DNA from: Mucilaginibacter auburnensis | GTDB lineage: Bacteria; Bacteroidota; Bacteroidia; Sphingobacteriales; Sphingobacteriaceae | Length of the DNA stretch: 64,000 bases | Reading direction: 5' to 3' | Assembly: GCF_002797815.1 (NCBI RefSeq) | Contig: NZ_PGFJ01000001.1 | Coordinates: forward strand, 2,170,001-2,234,000 | In this document: one piece after another, positions 7,361 through 15,910 of the stretch | Numbering within the stretch: the first letter of the stretch is position 1 | Layout: each line of letters starts with the position of its first letter | Made by a program: the position numbers and the translations under genes | Notes under the pieces: model-generated | The model's input: the letters and a program-made list of their open reading frames with translations, nothing else | What the model was told of the DNA's origin: nothing | Database searches by the model: none

Positions 7361-9448
7361 TTAATTAGATGGAAGGTTTAAGGCCTTGTTACGTTTAAGC
7401 GAATAAAACTTTCTATTGTTTTTCAATAAATATCTAACGATTGTATCGGTGTATCTATTGCTGTTATCTGCGTTGATAATCAATAATTTGGAACTATAGT
7501 TTTCAACAACCTTTATATCAGCATTTTGGCTTACATAGGCATAGTCAATATTTACCTTATTGTCTGTAATAAGTGTTGAGCTGTCAAGCAAAAGCAGGTT
7601 TTTATCCAGAAACTGAATTACATTACCTTTCTTTCTGATTAATGGTAAACTGAAGTCCGCTGCAAAAGAGTAAGTTTTTACGTTTACTACTTTTGTACTA
7701 TCTAAGCCGGGTTGAATGGCGTATTTGTAATTTTTTTCATCAGGTTTTAAATCAGATAGTACAACAGCATTTGATCCGTTTTTAAACACGATGCCTCTGT
7801 TTTTTTTCAAGTTAAGAAAAGTGATGCCGCTTGTTGATGAGCTATCAACTTTTTTCCAGCCCAAACTAATAGCTAAAACAACAATCAGGGCAAGCGACCA
7901 ATTGAGCAAGCGTTTGTTTTTGTTGAAAAGAAAATAGAAGAATAAGATAATGATTCCGTACAGCAATAAATAATCATTTTTGCTTATCCATAATTTATTC
8001 AAACTGGCGAAGGGGAGGTGCTCAAGCAATGCGAGACCTTTATTCATGATGATGATGCTTTTTTCCAGCAAAAAGCCTAATGCATCTCCCGCATACGGAA
8101 TATTTGATAATACAAGAAATGCAAACCCAACATACATAATAACAATTACCGGTAGTAAAATAAACAGGTTACTTAAGAGAAAATAAACCGGGAATTGGTG
8201 AAAGTAATATGCACTTAGCGGAAATGTAATCAATTGTGCCGCTATGGAAAAAGAGCAAAGCGACCATAACTTATCCATCCATTTATTCCGGAACTCGAAG
8301 CTTTTATACAGCACCGGCTGAAAAATAGTTAATCCGCCAATAGCCAGATAGGATAGCTGAAAGCCAACATCGGTAATGTAATACGGATTGTAAAGTAACA
8401 ATGCAAAAGCTGAGGCAGCCAACAGGTTCAAAGCATTAACGTACCTATAAAAGTTGTTGCCAATGATGATGAGGCTGATCATTAAAGCGGCGCGATTAAC
8501 GGCCGGAGATAAGCCGGTTAAAAGTGCATAGCCCCATATTAAAGCAATTATTAACAAGGCCCTTATTATTTTTCCATATCGGAACCGGTTTAAAAACAAT
8601 AACCCCCAGTTCAGTAGCATAAATACAATAGCCACATGCGCACCAGATACTGACAGTACATGCAAAGTGCCGGTGTTGGTATAAGCGTTTAAAACATCCT
8701 CGCTTAGGTCTGCTTTATATCCAAGTATCATGGTTGATGCAACTGCAATGGCAGAAGTATCCGTCATATGCTTCCTGAAACTATTAACCAATTGTTGTCT
8801 TAATTGCAATGAGTAGGCAATAATTGGTATACCCTTATTATGACCAACAACGGCGTATTGCTTAGGGTAGAGGTAAGCCTGATGATAGATGTTCTGATTG
8901 GCAAGGTATTGCTTATAGTTAAACTCCGCCGGATTAAATGGAGGGTCAACTTCATTATATTTTGCAGTTATCAATAAAACATCGCCATAACTTAGGTTAA
9001 AGGCGGCGCTATCTTTAATGCTGACAAGCAACTTACCAATTACTGAAGAACGCTGTTTGTTATTGACAACCTCGTTTACATTGGCCGCAAACCTAATATA
9101 TCCGTTTTTAATAACCGGCTCATTAGCTATGCTTACTACCAGTTGTTCGTTTGTGTGTTTTGAAAAATGGCTTGCGCTTTTAAATTGATTGTATTGAGCC
9201 GCACAAACCCATCCCGATAAGAATAAAATAGAATAAACACTTGCTCCGCCAATTAACGGTTGTTTGTAAAGCGAAAGATATTTATAGCTGAAATTCAGTG
9301 CAATGTACCCTATACTTAAAGCTATAAGTATACTGGTGATAACATGGTTGATCTGTGAATTAGGGAAGGAAATTGCGAAACCAATTCCTGCAATAAATGG
9401 GATAAGCAGGATTACAAAAGGAATTTCACCTTTGTGATTGGCAAACAT
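7361..9448 (-). CDS. comEC: ComEC/Rec2-family DNA-uptake channel protein
   Basis: A 695-residue inner-membrane protein. An N-terminal helix pair and soluble DUF4131 region (about 20-200, including the OB-like part before FNPAEFNYKQYLANQNIYHQ) is followed by the competence domain with the signature LHVLSVSGAHVAIVF and the helix LLTGLSPAVNRAALM, then about eight more membrane helices to residue 520. The last 150 residues lack the HxHxDH metal motif, so the metallo-beta-lactamase nuclease domain of classical ComEC is absent or degenerate, as is usual for ComEC of Bacteroidetes. Its role would be moving single-stranded DNA across the inner membrane during transformation. No other competence gene is nearby. 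Confidence 0.87.
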   Translation of the reverse strand: MFANHKGEIPFVILLIPFIAGIGFAISFPNSQINHVITSILIALSIGYIALNFSYKYLSLYKQPLIGGASVYSILFLSGWVCAAQYNQFKSASHFSKHTNEQLVVSIANEPVIKNGYIRFAANVNEVVNNKQRSSVIGKLLVSIKDSAAFNLSYGDVLLITAKYNEVDPPFNPAEFNYKQYLANQNIYHQAYLYPKQYAVVGHNKGIPIIAYSLQLRQQLVNSFRKHMTDTSAIAVASTMILGYKADLSEDVLNAYTNTGTLHVLSVSGAHVAIVFMLLNWGLLFLNRFRYGKIIRALLIIALIWGYALLTGLSPAVNRAALMISLIIIGNNFYRYVNALNLLAASAFALLLYNPYYITDVGFQLSYLAIGGLTIFQPVLYKSFEFRNKWMDKLWSLCSFSIAAQLITFPLSAYYFHQFPVYFLLSNLFILLPVIVIMYVGFAFLVLSNIPYAGDALGFLLEKSIIIMNKGLALLEHLPFASLNKLWISKNDYLLLYGIIILFFYFLFNKNKRLLNWSLALIVVLAISLGWKKVDSSSTSGITFLNLKKNRGIVFKNGSNAVVLSDLKPDEKNYKYAIQPGLDSTKVVNVKTYSFAADFSLPLIRKKGNVIQFLDKNLLLLDSSTLITDNKVNIDYAYVSQNADIKVVENYSSKLLIINADNSNRYTDTIVRYLLKNNRKFYSLKRNKALNLPSN

Positions 9449-9460
9449 GGTGATAAGACG

Positions 9461-9548
9461 TTAAAGATTAGTGATTAAAGATTAGTTGTGACCCTTCAGC
9501 TGGTAAATATCAACAACTAATCTTTAATCTTCAATTACTAATCTTTAA
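9461..9548. repeat. Inverted word repeat (AAAGATTAGT type)
   Basis: Left arm 9461-9488 and right arm 9514-9548 are inverted copies built from TTAAAGATTAGT words; the right arm carries 7 extra bases. It fills the gap between comEC and the arginine decarboxylase gene and could fold into a long AT-rich hairpin. No T-run typical of a terminator follows. Confidence 0.7.
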
Positions 9549-9552
9549 AAAA

Positions 9553-10941
9553 CTAATAACCTAATATCTTCAATACCTGCTTGCTGTTTTGTTCTTCGCC
9601 AAACACTTCAAAGTTGAAAGTTTCATCTCTGTTGCGGCGAATAATAACATGCTTAGGCGATGGCAGTAAGCAATGGTGTATACCACCATAACCGCTTAAT
9701 ACTTCCTGGTATGCGCCAGTGTTGAAAAAGCCCAGGTATTGCACTTTACGTGTTTTAGGCATAAACACGCTGTTCATATGTGCTTCCTGGTTGTAATAAT
9801 CTTGACCGTCGCAGGTAATACCACCAAGGTTTACGCGCTCATATTCAGAATCCCAGTTGTTAATAGGTAACAGAATATATTTTTGGTTAAGCGCCCAAAC
9901 ATCAGGCAGGTTGGTAATAAATGAACCATCCAACATCAACCAGCGCTCACGGTCGTTTTGTTGTTTACGACCTAAAACTTTATATAATATACCTGACGCT
10001 TCAGCGCAGGTGTATTTACCAAACTCAGTAATGATGTCTGGTTCTATGGTATCGTTTTCAGCACAGATCTCTTTAATACGCTTAACGATCTCGTTGATCA
10101 TGTACTCGTAGTCAAAGTCAAATACCAGTGAGTCTTTAAAAGGCATACCGCCGCCAATGTCTAAAGTATCCAGATGTGGATTGATTTTTTTGAATTTACA
10201 ATACAGCGTAACGTATTTCTCTAACTCGTTCCAATAGTATGGCGTGTCAGATATACCCGAGTTAATAAAGAAGTGCAATAGTTTTACCTGGAAGTTAGGG
10301 TTGCTTTCTATCTTATTGTAATAGAAATCAATAATGTCTTCCATACGGATACCTAAACGCGAAGTATAGAATTGAGAGTCGGGTTGTTCCTCCGCAGCTA
10401 TCCTGATACCCAGGTTGCAGGGAGTATTCATCTCAATTTCATCATCATACAGGTTAAACTCTTCCTTATTGTCAAGCACAGGAATGATGTTCTTAAAACC
10501 GTCATGCAACATATCAACTATATATTGCTTGTATTGAAAAGTTTTAAAGCCGTTACATATAACCGTCATATCCTTGGTGATAACGCCTTTTTTCTCAAGG
10601 GCATCAATCATAGGCATGTCAAAAGCCGAAGAAGTTTCCAGGTGAATATCATTCCTTAAAGCCTCTTCAACAATGTGTTTAAAATGCGAGCTTTTGGTGC
10701 AATAACAATACTTATAGCTGCCGCGATAATTGTTTTTGATGATTGCCTGCTGGAACAACAGTTTAGCCTGTTGTATCTTTTTGGTAACCATTGGCAAATA
10801 AGTGAAGCGCAGGGGGGTGCCATACGTTTCAATCATTTCCATTAAGTTAAGATCATGAAAGTACAATTCGTCATCGATGATCTCAAAACCCTCTTGAGGA
10901 AAGCCAACGCTTAAGTCAAGAAATTCCTGGTAACTCTGCAT
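9553..10941 (-). CDS. Arginine decarboxylase, fold-type III PLP enzyme
   Basis: A 462-residue PLP decarboxylase of the alanine-racemase fold, of the short type that Bacteroidetes annotations usually call arginine decarboxylase; it would make agmatine, the first step of polyamine synthesis. Visible features: YKYCYCTKSSHFKHIVEEAL near 77-96 with the presumed Schiff-base lysine, HLETSSAFDMP (about 100-110), the LDIGGGMPF glycine loop binding PLP phosphate (about 263-271), EFGKYTCAEAS (about 308-318), and a C-terminal GAYQEVLSGYGGIHH region. It is much shorter than E. coli SpeA (about 630 residues). Neighbours (two guanidino-modifying hydrolases and argS) support an arginine-related substrate. 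Decarboxylation of another basic amino acid is possible. Confidence 0.82.
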   Translation of the reverse strand: MQSYQEFLDLSVGFPQEGFEIIDDELYFHDLNLMEMIETYGTPLRFTYLPMVTKKIQQAKLLFQQAIIKNNYRGSYKYCYCTKSSHFKHIVEEALRNDIHLETSSAFDMPMIDALEKKGVITKDMTVICNGFKTFQYKQYIVDMLHDGFKNIIPVLDNKEEFNLYDDEIEMNTPCNLGIRIAAEEQPDSQFYTSRLGIRMEDIIDFYYNKIESNPNFQVKLLHFFINSGISDTPYYWNELEKYVTLYCKFKKINPHLDTLDIGGGMPFKDSLVFDFDYEYMINEIVKRIKEICAENDTIEPDIITEFGKYTCAEASGILYKVLGRKQQNDRERWLMLDGSFITNLPDVWALNQKYILLPINNWDSEYERVNLGGITCDGQDYYNQEAHMNSVFMPKTRKVQYLGFFNTGAYQEVLSGYGGIHHCLLPSPKHVIIRRNRDETFNFEVFGEEQNSKQVLKILGY

Positions 10942-11028
10942 CTATTAAAATTTTCGCAAAAATGTAATTTTTAAACGGAATAAATCAATACTTATCATAC
11001 GATTTTTATGGTTGGAATGTAATTTATC

Positions 11029-11110
11029 GGTCCATAGTCCATAGCCAATGGTCGATAGCGGTTGTCGTAATACCGTTAACTACGGACAATGGACTATTGA
11101 CCATCGACTA
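11029..11110. repeat. Word repeat (TCCATAG / GGTCGATAG type) covering the end of the CtlX-like gene
   Basis: Two segments, 11029-11056 and 11081-11110, are made of the same short words (TCCATAG, AATGGTC, ATCGACTA) in opposite orientations. The last four or five codons and stop of the CtlX-like gene fall in the right segment. Confidence 0.6.
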
Positions 11111-12011
11111 AAACCGGTAAAAACACCTCTGCCATCATGCATCTGGCACTTCCGCCTCCTGTCTGTTCAATAGTTTTTATATCTGCGTAAATGGGTTTGC
11201 TGTAGCTTTCTAAAACTTCTTTTTGTTCGTCTGATAAAGATTTCCATGCTGTCTTAGACATTATTATGAGACTTTCGCCTTTATCATTTTTCACTTCAAG
11301 CATGTTGCCTGCAAATTGATTCATTTGCTCAAAGCTGAGGGCAATTATCTCCTTGCCGCTTTCTGCGATAGTGTCTATCACACGTTCAGCCTCATCATCG
11401 TCATCGATAGCATCCAAACAAATCACAACGTATTTTTCGGCCACCGTCATCAAAACATTGGTATGGTAAATGGCCTGCCTATTTTGGTCTACTGCAGTAA
11501 ACCATACCGGCTTATACCCTGTGTGCTCACAAAAGGTATGTAAAACGTCCGTGTCAGTTCGCGGCGATAAACAAGCGTAAGCTATTTTATTTACCCTATC
11601 CAGCACCATGCTGCCGGTACCTTCCAGAAATTTATCCTGTGTTTCAAACCGGCTCAGATCTATTATATGAGCCACCTTAAACTGTTCTTCCAGTTTTCTG
11701 ATAATATCTTCTCTGCGCTCCAAACGGCGATTTTCTGCCTGCATTGGGTAGAGTACTACATCTCCGTTTTCGTGGAATGAGACCCAGTTGTTAGGGAATA
11801 TTGCATCGGGCTTGGCCGGCTCAACAGTGTCATCAATAACAATAACGTTAACGCCATTATCTCTTAAAGCTTTAACAAACGCGTCAAATTCTGCTACGGC
11901 CTTATCCTGCAAGTCGTTACCGGTAACGCGGTTTTGAAAAGCGTTACTACCTGCGGTTTCCTCATTAAATCCGAAACTCGCCGGGCGGATCATTAATATC
12001 GTGTTGGTCAT
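11094..12011 (-). CDS. ctlX: Amidinotransferase-family hydrolase, CtlX-like
   Basis: A guanidine-modifying-superfamily enzyme (beta/alpha propeller) of about 305 residues. Seen: MIRPASFGFNEETAGSNAFQ at the N terminus, IFPNNWVSFH, EGTGSMVLDR, the catalytic His in TNVLMTV context (YHTNVL), and the catalytic Cys in GGGSARCMMAEVFLP near the C terminus. This matches the citrulline-utilization hydrolase CtlX group; hydrolysis of citrulline or a related ureido/guanidino compound is inferred. I set the start at the ATG at 12011 (MTNTILMIRP). The frame can be read back to a TTG at 12080, but those 23 codons are word-repeat sequence without family similarity. It lies 152 bases upstream of the arginine decarboxylase gene on the same strand. 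Confidence 0.75.
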   Translation of the reverse strand: MTNTILMIRPASFGFNEETAGSNAFQNRVTGNDLQDKAVAEFDAFVKALRDNGVNVIVIDDTVEPAKPDAIFPNNWVSFHENGDVVLYPMQAENRRLERREDIIRKLEEQFKVAHIIDLSRFETQDKFLEGTGSMVLDRVNKIAYACLSPRTDTDVLHTFCEHTGYKPVWFTAVDQNRQAIYHTNVLMTVAEKYVVICLDAIDDDDEAERVIDTIAESGKEIIALSFEQMNQFAGNMLEVKNDKGESLIIMSKTAWKSLSDEQKEVLESYSKPIYADIKTIEQTGGGSARCMMAEVFLPVLVDGQ

Positions 12012-12100
12012 TTGCTTCGCATATTGGTCATTAGTCATTTGCTTTGCGTCATTAGTGGTTGCGTTTCTGTATTGAATCAATGACTATTGACCAATGATTC
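12001..12100. repeat. Word repeat (TTGGTCATT / TTTGC type) between two hydrolase genes
   Basis: Words such as TTGGTCATT, AGTCATTTGCTT and CAATGACTATTGACC recur in both orientations across this 100-base stretch. It covers the N-terminal edge of the CtlX-like gene and the last codons (SLVNSH) of the upstream arginine-deiminase-like gene. Confidence 0.6.
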
Positions 12101-13528
12101 TCTACAAAGCGGCATGCTCATACAATGAAACCCACCACGCGCTCTTGAAAGTTCAGCCGATGGCATCAGTATCAGCGTATCTTTCATTTGATGCGGGTCT
12201 GTCTCATCATTTTCAATTTTTTTGAGCAGCTCCTTAACATTAATAATTTTAAAGCCGTTTTGTTTAAATGCCGCTACGGTACGGTCGTTGCGGTCGTAAC
12301 CCAATACAACGCCTTCTTTAAGCGCAAGCAGGTTACAACTGTCTGTCCACTGTTCTCGGGCGTCGAACGGAAACTCATCATTGCCCGAGTAAATGAATTG
12401 GGTTGGTTCGTTACTGCCCAAGTCCTTTCTGCTAATATTATCCAGCAGAGCCTCTAACGAGGCAAATGTTTTAGGTTTTTTATCTTGCCTGAACTGTACA
12501 ATTTCTGTTTTTTCCTTGTTTTTCTTTTCCGAAAACCACGCTACTGCATCATTCTGCGGCTGCTCTTTTTCTGAACCGCTTAATGATTTCAACAACACCC
12601 AAACATTGCGTTTAACCTGCGTAACAACCGTATCCAGGTGCATATAATCGCGCTTGTGTGGTATTTTAACAATGGTGACTTTTTTAACCACATCTTTTTC
12701 AAATAGCTGTTTTATCGCTTCGTTTGCACCACTAATAGAGGTGCGCTCGCTGCAACCAATTATTAAATGGTTAGGAGCAATCATCATCAAATCGCCACCC
12801 TCAATAGTAGTTTTTTCGTCGTTTGCTTCACCCGGGCGCAAAAAGTGCTGCTTGGTCTCGGCTACTTCAATTATCTTATCACGGTAAGCCTCAAACAAAG
12901 GGTGATTAAAAAATATATAACGCATCAGCAAGGTTTCGCGTGAGCGGGCTTTCTTAGCCGGGCGGTTCAGTAAAATATGGTCGTTTACTACAACACCCAG
13001 ATCTCTGGAAAAAATAAGATTAGGGATAGGAGCGAAGATCATTTCAGAGCCGGTTAAAGAGCCGGATATAAATATTTTCGCCAGTTCAAGCGGTGGTGTG
13101 TTAATCAGTTTTTGCTGTAAACCGTACGTGCAGCCCTCAATAGCACAAACCGATGCCACCATTTTTTTGCGAATGCCGTCATCTGTTAAAATATCCGCAA
13201 GCAGACATTGTATTTCTATAACTTTTGTTGAAGAATGGAAAGCTTCATTATCCGGCTTAAAAAAATCGCGGTTGTTTTCTTTAGCATCTATATCTTTCAG
13301 TTTGCCTTTGATCTTTTCGGGATCGAGGAAATAAAGCAGCAGTTTAACGTAATAATCATACTCGTTTTTGCGCATGTTTTCAAGGTGTACAATATCCTCA
13401 AAGAGCCAATCCTGCGCTTTTGAGGGCACTACACGGCCCAGTCCGCTATCCGGACTATGTATCAGCAAAGCAAGTAAAGTCCCTATTTCAGAACCTACGT
13501 TTATATTCATTTCAGGTTGTTTTTCCAT
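12077..13528 (-). CDS. Arginine deiminase-like protein
   Basis: A protein of about 483 residues with the motifs of arginine deiminase: IFSRDLGVVV (FTRD equivalent), EGGDLMMI, HLDTVVT and the catalytic-cysteine motif RGGFHCMSMPL near the C terminus. The expected reaction is arginine to citrulline plus ammonia. It is longer than ArcA (about 410), with an N-terminal extension containing a charged segment (residues 70-100) and an insertion rich in Lys/Glu around 330-370, so it is a divergent Bacteroidetes subgroup whose substrate needs care. The final residues after CRE appear to come from a word repeat. ATG at 13528 is preferred over GTG at 13534, with 13510 also possible. The CtlX-like gene follows directly, so the product of one could be the substrate of the other. 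Confidence 0.75.
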   Translation of the reverse strand: MEKQPEMNINVGSEIGTLLALLIHSPDSGLGRVVPSKAQDWLFEDIVHLENMRKNEYDYYVKLLLYFLDPEKIKGKLKDIDAKENNRDFFKPDNEAFHSSTKVIEIQCLLADILTDDGIRKKMVASVCAIEGCTYGLQQKLINTPPLELAKIFISGSLTGSEMIFAPIPNLIFSRDLGVVVNDHILLNRPAKKARSRETLLMRYIFFNHPLFEAYRDKIIEVAETKQHFLRPGEANDEKTTIEGGDLMMIAPNHLIIGCSERTSISGANEAIKQLFEKDVVKKVTIVKIPHKRDYMHLDTVVTQVKRNVWVLLKSLSGSEKEQPQNDAVAWFSEKKNKEKTEIVQFRQDKKPKTFASLEALLDNISRKDLGSNEPTQFIYSGNDEFPFDAREQWTDSCNLLALKEGVVLGYDRNDRTVAAFKQNGFKIINVKELLKKIENDETDPHQMKDTLILMPSAELSRARGGFHCMSMPLCRESLVNSH

Positions 13529-13540
13529 GTTCACTAATCA

Positions 13541-13573
13541 CAAATCTATCCGAAAAAAATTAATTTGTACCAA
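13541..13573 (-). promoter_or_regulatory. Putative promoter of the arginine-deiminase-like gene
   Basis: On the minus strand TTG (13573-13571), a 22-nt spacer and TAGATTTG (13548-13541) match the Bacteroidetes promoter. Initiation near 13534 would leave a leader of only a few bases before the ATG at 13528. Confidence 0.5.
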
Positions 13574-13649
13574 CACAAACCTATACAATATGTTAATAAG
13601 CAATTTGTTTATAGTAGGTTAACAAAAACTTAAATCTACCGAACCCTCA

Positions 13650-13690
13650 AAATAATCTTTCGGACTTACCGACTTTCAGACTTCCGGAGT
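13650..13690. repeat. Word repeat (GACTT type) upstream of argS
   Basis: Near-identical words CGGACTTA, CGACTTTC, AGACTTCC follow each other across about 35 bases just before argS. Same style as, but different sequence from, the other word repeats of this region. Confidence 0.45.
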
Positions 13691-13710
13691 AAATGACTAA
13701 TTTTGCCCTG

Positions 13711-15474
13711 ATGAACTTTATATTAGATGCCGTTGTAAAGGCTGTTAAACATATTTACAATACCGACATTACCTCTGCTGAAATCAATCTACAGGAAACC
13801 CGCAAAGAATTTGAAGGACAAATAACTGTTGTTACTTTTCCGTTCACCAAATTTTCTCGCAAAGGTCCTGAGCAAACAGGTACCGATATTGGCGAGTTCA
13901 TCAAAAATGAAGTTCCGCAGGTTTCGGCATTTAATGTAATAAAGGGATTTTTGAACATTTCGTTATCCGATGAATATTGGATAGACGAGTTATATAGCAA
14001 TATAGCCACAGAAGATTTTGCTGTTTTTCAACCCAATAGCAAAAAGGTAATGGTAGAGTACTCATCACCTAATACAAACAAGCCGCTTCATCTGGGCCAC
14101 GTGCGTAATAACCTGCTGGGTTTTTCTGTAGCCGAGATATTAAAGGCTGCCGGTTACGATGTGGTGAAAGCAAACCTGGTTAACGACCGGGGTATACATA
14201 TTTGCAAATCAATGCTGGCCTGGCAACTTTACGGCAACGGCGAAACGCCGGAGTCGGCAGGTATGAAAGGCGACCACTTGGTGGGCAAATACTATGTAAT
14301 TTTTGATAAGGAATACAAAAAGGAAATTGAGTTTTTAAAAGCCGAAGGCAAAACCGAGGAAGAGGCCAAAAAGCATGCTCCGCTTATTAAGCAGGCTCAA
14401 ATCCTTTTACAAAAATGGGAAGCAGGCGATAGCGATGTAATTGAGCTTTGGAAAACCATGAACACCTGGGTTTATGATGGCTTTGGCAAAACTTATAAAG
14501 CGCTGGGTGTTGATTTTGATAAGTTTTACTACGAGTCAAACACTTACTTATTAGGCAAGGATATTGTTGAAGAAGGATTGGCCAAAGGCGTTTTCTTCCA
14601 AAAAGAAGACGGCTCTGTTTGGATAGACCTGACTGCCGATGGGCTGGATGAAAAACTGGTACGTCGCTCTGATGGTACTTCGGTTTATATAACACAGGAT
14701 CTGGGTACAGCTCAACTGAAATATGATGAGTTTGGCATGAACGAGTCTATTTATGTGGTCGGTAATGAGCAAGATTATCACTTTAAAGTACTCTTTCTGA
14801 TATTGGAGAAACTGCAAAAAAGCTGGGCTAAAGGTTTGTACCACTTATCATATGGTATGGTTGACCTGCCGTCGGGTAAAATGAAATCTCGTGAAGGCAC
14901 AGTAGTTGATGCCGACGACCTGATTGCCGAAATGGAGGCCACTGCTAAACAGGTAACCGAAGAGTTAGGTAAGGTGAATGATTTCAGCGAAGAAGACAAG
15001 CAGGAGCTTTACCATACCATAGGTATGGGCGCTTTAAAATACTTCCTGCTGAAAGTCGATCCTAAAAAACGTTTATTGTTTGATCCTAACGAGTCGGTTG
15101 ATTTTCAAGGGCACACGGGGCCATTTATACAGTATACTCATGCGCGTATCAAATCTGTATTGAACAGGGCTACAACTAACGGCACTGCAGTTGAGCCGAC
15201 GCAATTAGCTACCGAGGAACGCGATCTGATTGTATTACTGAGCAAGTTTCCCGAAATTATCGCTGAAGCCGCAAAAGGCCATAACCCAGGCATTGTTGCT
15301 AATTATGTATACGAAATAGCTAAATCATACAATAAGTTCTATCATGAGCATTCCATTTTGCAGGCTCCTGATGAACAGGCTAAACAATTCCGTTTGCAAT
15401 TATCTGCGACTTCGGCCAAGGTGATCAGCAAGGGGATGAATTTGCTGGGCATTGCGGTGCCGGAGCGGATGTAG
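13711..15474 (+). CDS. argS: Arginyl-tRNA synthetase
   Basis: Class I aminoacyl-tRNA synthetase charging tRNA-Arg; about 587 residues, normal for the family. Seen in order: N-terminal additional domain, EYSSPNTNKPLHLGHVRNNL with the HLGH signature, the anticodon-binding DALR-type C-terminal helix domain with LSKFPEIIAEAA, and the KMSKS equivalent LPSGKMKSREGT. SLSDEYW and FQGHTGPFIQYTHARI are ArgS-typical. The ATG at 13711 is preferred because a TAATTTTG -7-like box occupies 13698-13705; the ATG at 13693 (6 codons longer) precedes that box and remains possible. The gene is divergent from the arginine-deiminase-like gene. Confidence 0.93.
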   Translation: MNFILDAVVKAVKHIYNTDITSAEINLQETRKEFEGQITVVTFPFTKFSRKGPEQTGTDIGEFIKNEVPQVSAFNVIKGFLNISLSDEYWIDELYSNIATEDFAVFQPNSKKVMVEYSSPNTNKPLHLGHVRNNLLGFSVAEILKAAGYDVVKANLVNDRGIHICKSMLAWQLYGNGETPESAGMKGDHLVGKYYVIFDKEYKKEIEFLKAEGKTEEEAKKHAPLIKQAQILLQKWEAGDSDVIELWKTMNTWVYDGFGKTYKALGVDFDKFYYESNTYLLGKDIVEEGLAKGVFFQKEDGSVWIDLTADGLDEKLVRRSDGTSVYITQDLGTAQLKYDEFGMNESIYVVGNEQDYHFKVLFLILEKLQKSWAKGLYHLSYGMVDLPSGKMKSREGTVVDADDLIAEMEATAKQVTEELGKVNDFSEEDKQELYHTIGMGALKYFLLKVDPKKRLLFDPNESVDFQGHTGPFIQYTHARIKSVLNRATTNGTAVEPTQLATEERDLIVLLSKFPEIIAEAAKGHNPGIVANYVYEIAKSYNKFYHEHSILQAPDEQAKQFRLQLSATSAKVISKGMNLLGIAVPERM

Positions 15475-15484
15475 CTACCACTTT

Positions 15485-15826
15485 TGTCATCCTGAACGCA
15501 GTGAAGGATCTTATACGCTGTGCTTACCCTGTGGCTTAGCGCGCGTTAAATGTTAGTGGGACAAGATTCTTCGCTATCGCTCCAGAATGACAGGATGTTG
15601 TCGTCCTGAGCGCAGTGAAGGATCTTATATGCTGGGCTTACCCTGCGGCTTAGCGCGCGTTAATGATAGTAGGACAAGATTCTTCGCTAATCGCTCCAGA
15701 ATGACAGGATGTTGTCATCCTGAACGCAGTGAAGGATCTTATACGCTGTGCTTACCCCGCGGCTTATCGCGCGTTAAATGTGAGTGGGACAACATTCTTC
15801 GCTATCGCTCCGGAATGACAGGATGT
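15485..15826. repeat. Three tandem copies of a 114-bp palindromic repeat unit
   Basis: Units 15485-15598, 15599-15712 and 15713-15826 are exactly 114 bp apart and nearly identical. Each unit begins TGTCATCCTGA-CGCAGTGAAGGATC and ends with its imperfect inverse (GATTCTTCGCT...AGAATGACA), so one unit is a long imperfect palindrome. The block fills the gap between argS and the SDR gene. An apparent open frame through it (15587-15832) is repeat-derived and not a gene. Confidence 0.93.
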
Positions 15827-15910
15827 TTCTAAGTAGAAACCCTCTATTTCACATTTTGCCAAACATTCTTTTAAACGATAAGGTTGTAAAAACAAATAAC
15901 CCGTATCGCC

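Noticed and set aside
12012..12080. N-terminal extension of the CtlX-like protein (TTG start)
   Set aside because: Encoded entirely by word-repeat DNA; the family N terminus begins at the ATG at 12011.
15485..15826. CRISPR-like array
   Set aside because: Units are contiguous and long-palindromic with no unique spacers between short repeats.
15587..15832. Open reading frame of about 81 codons in the argS-SDR gap
   Set aside because: It runs through the 114-bp tandem repeat and its peptide is only the repeat translated; no independent coding sign.
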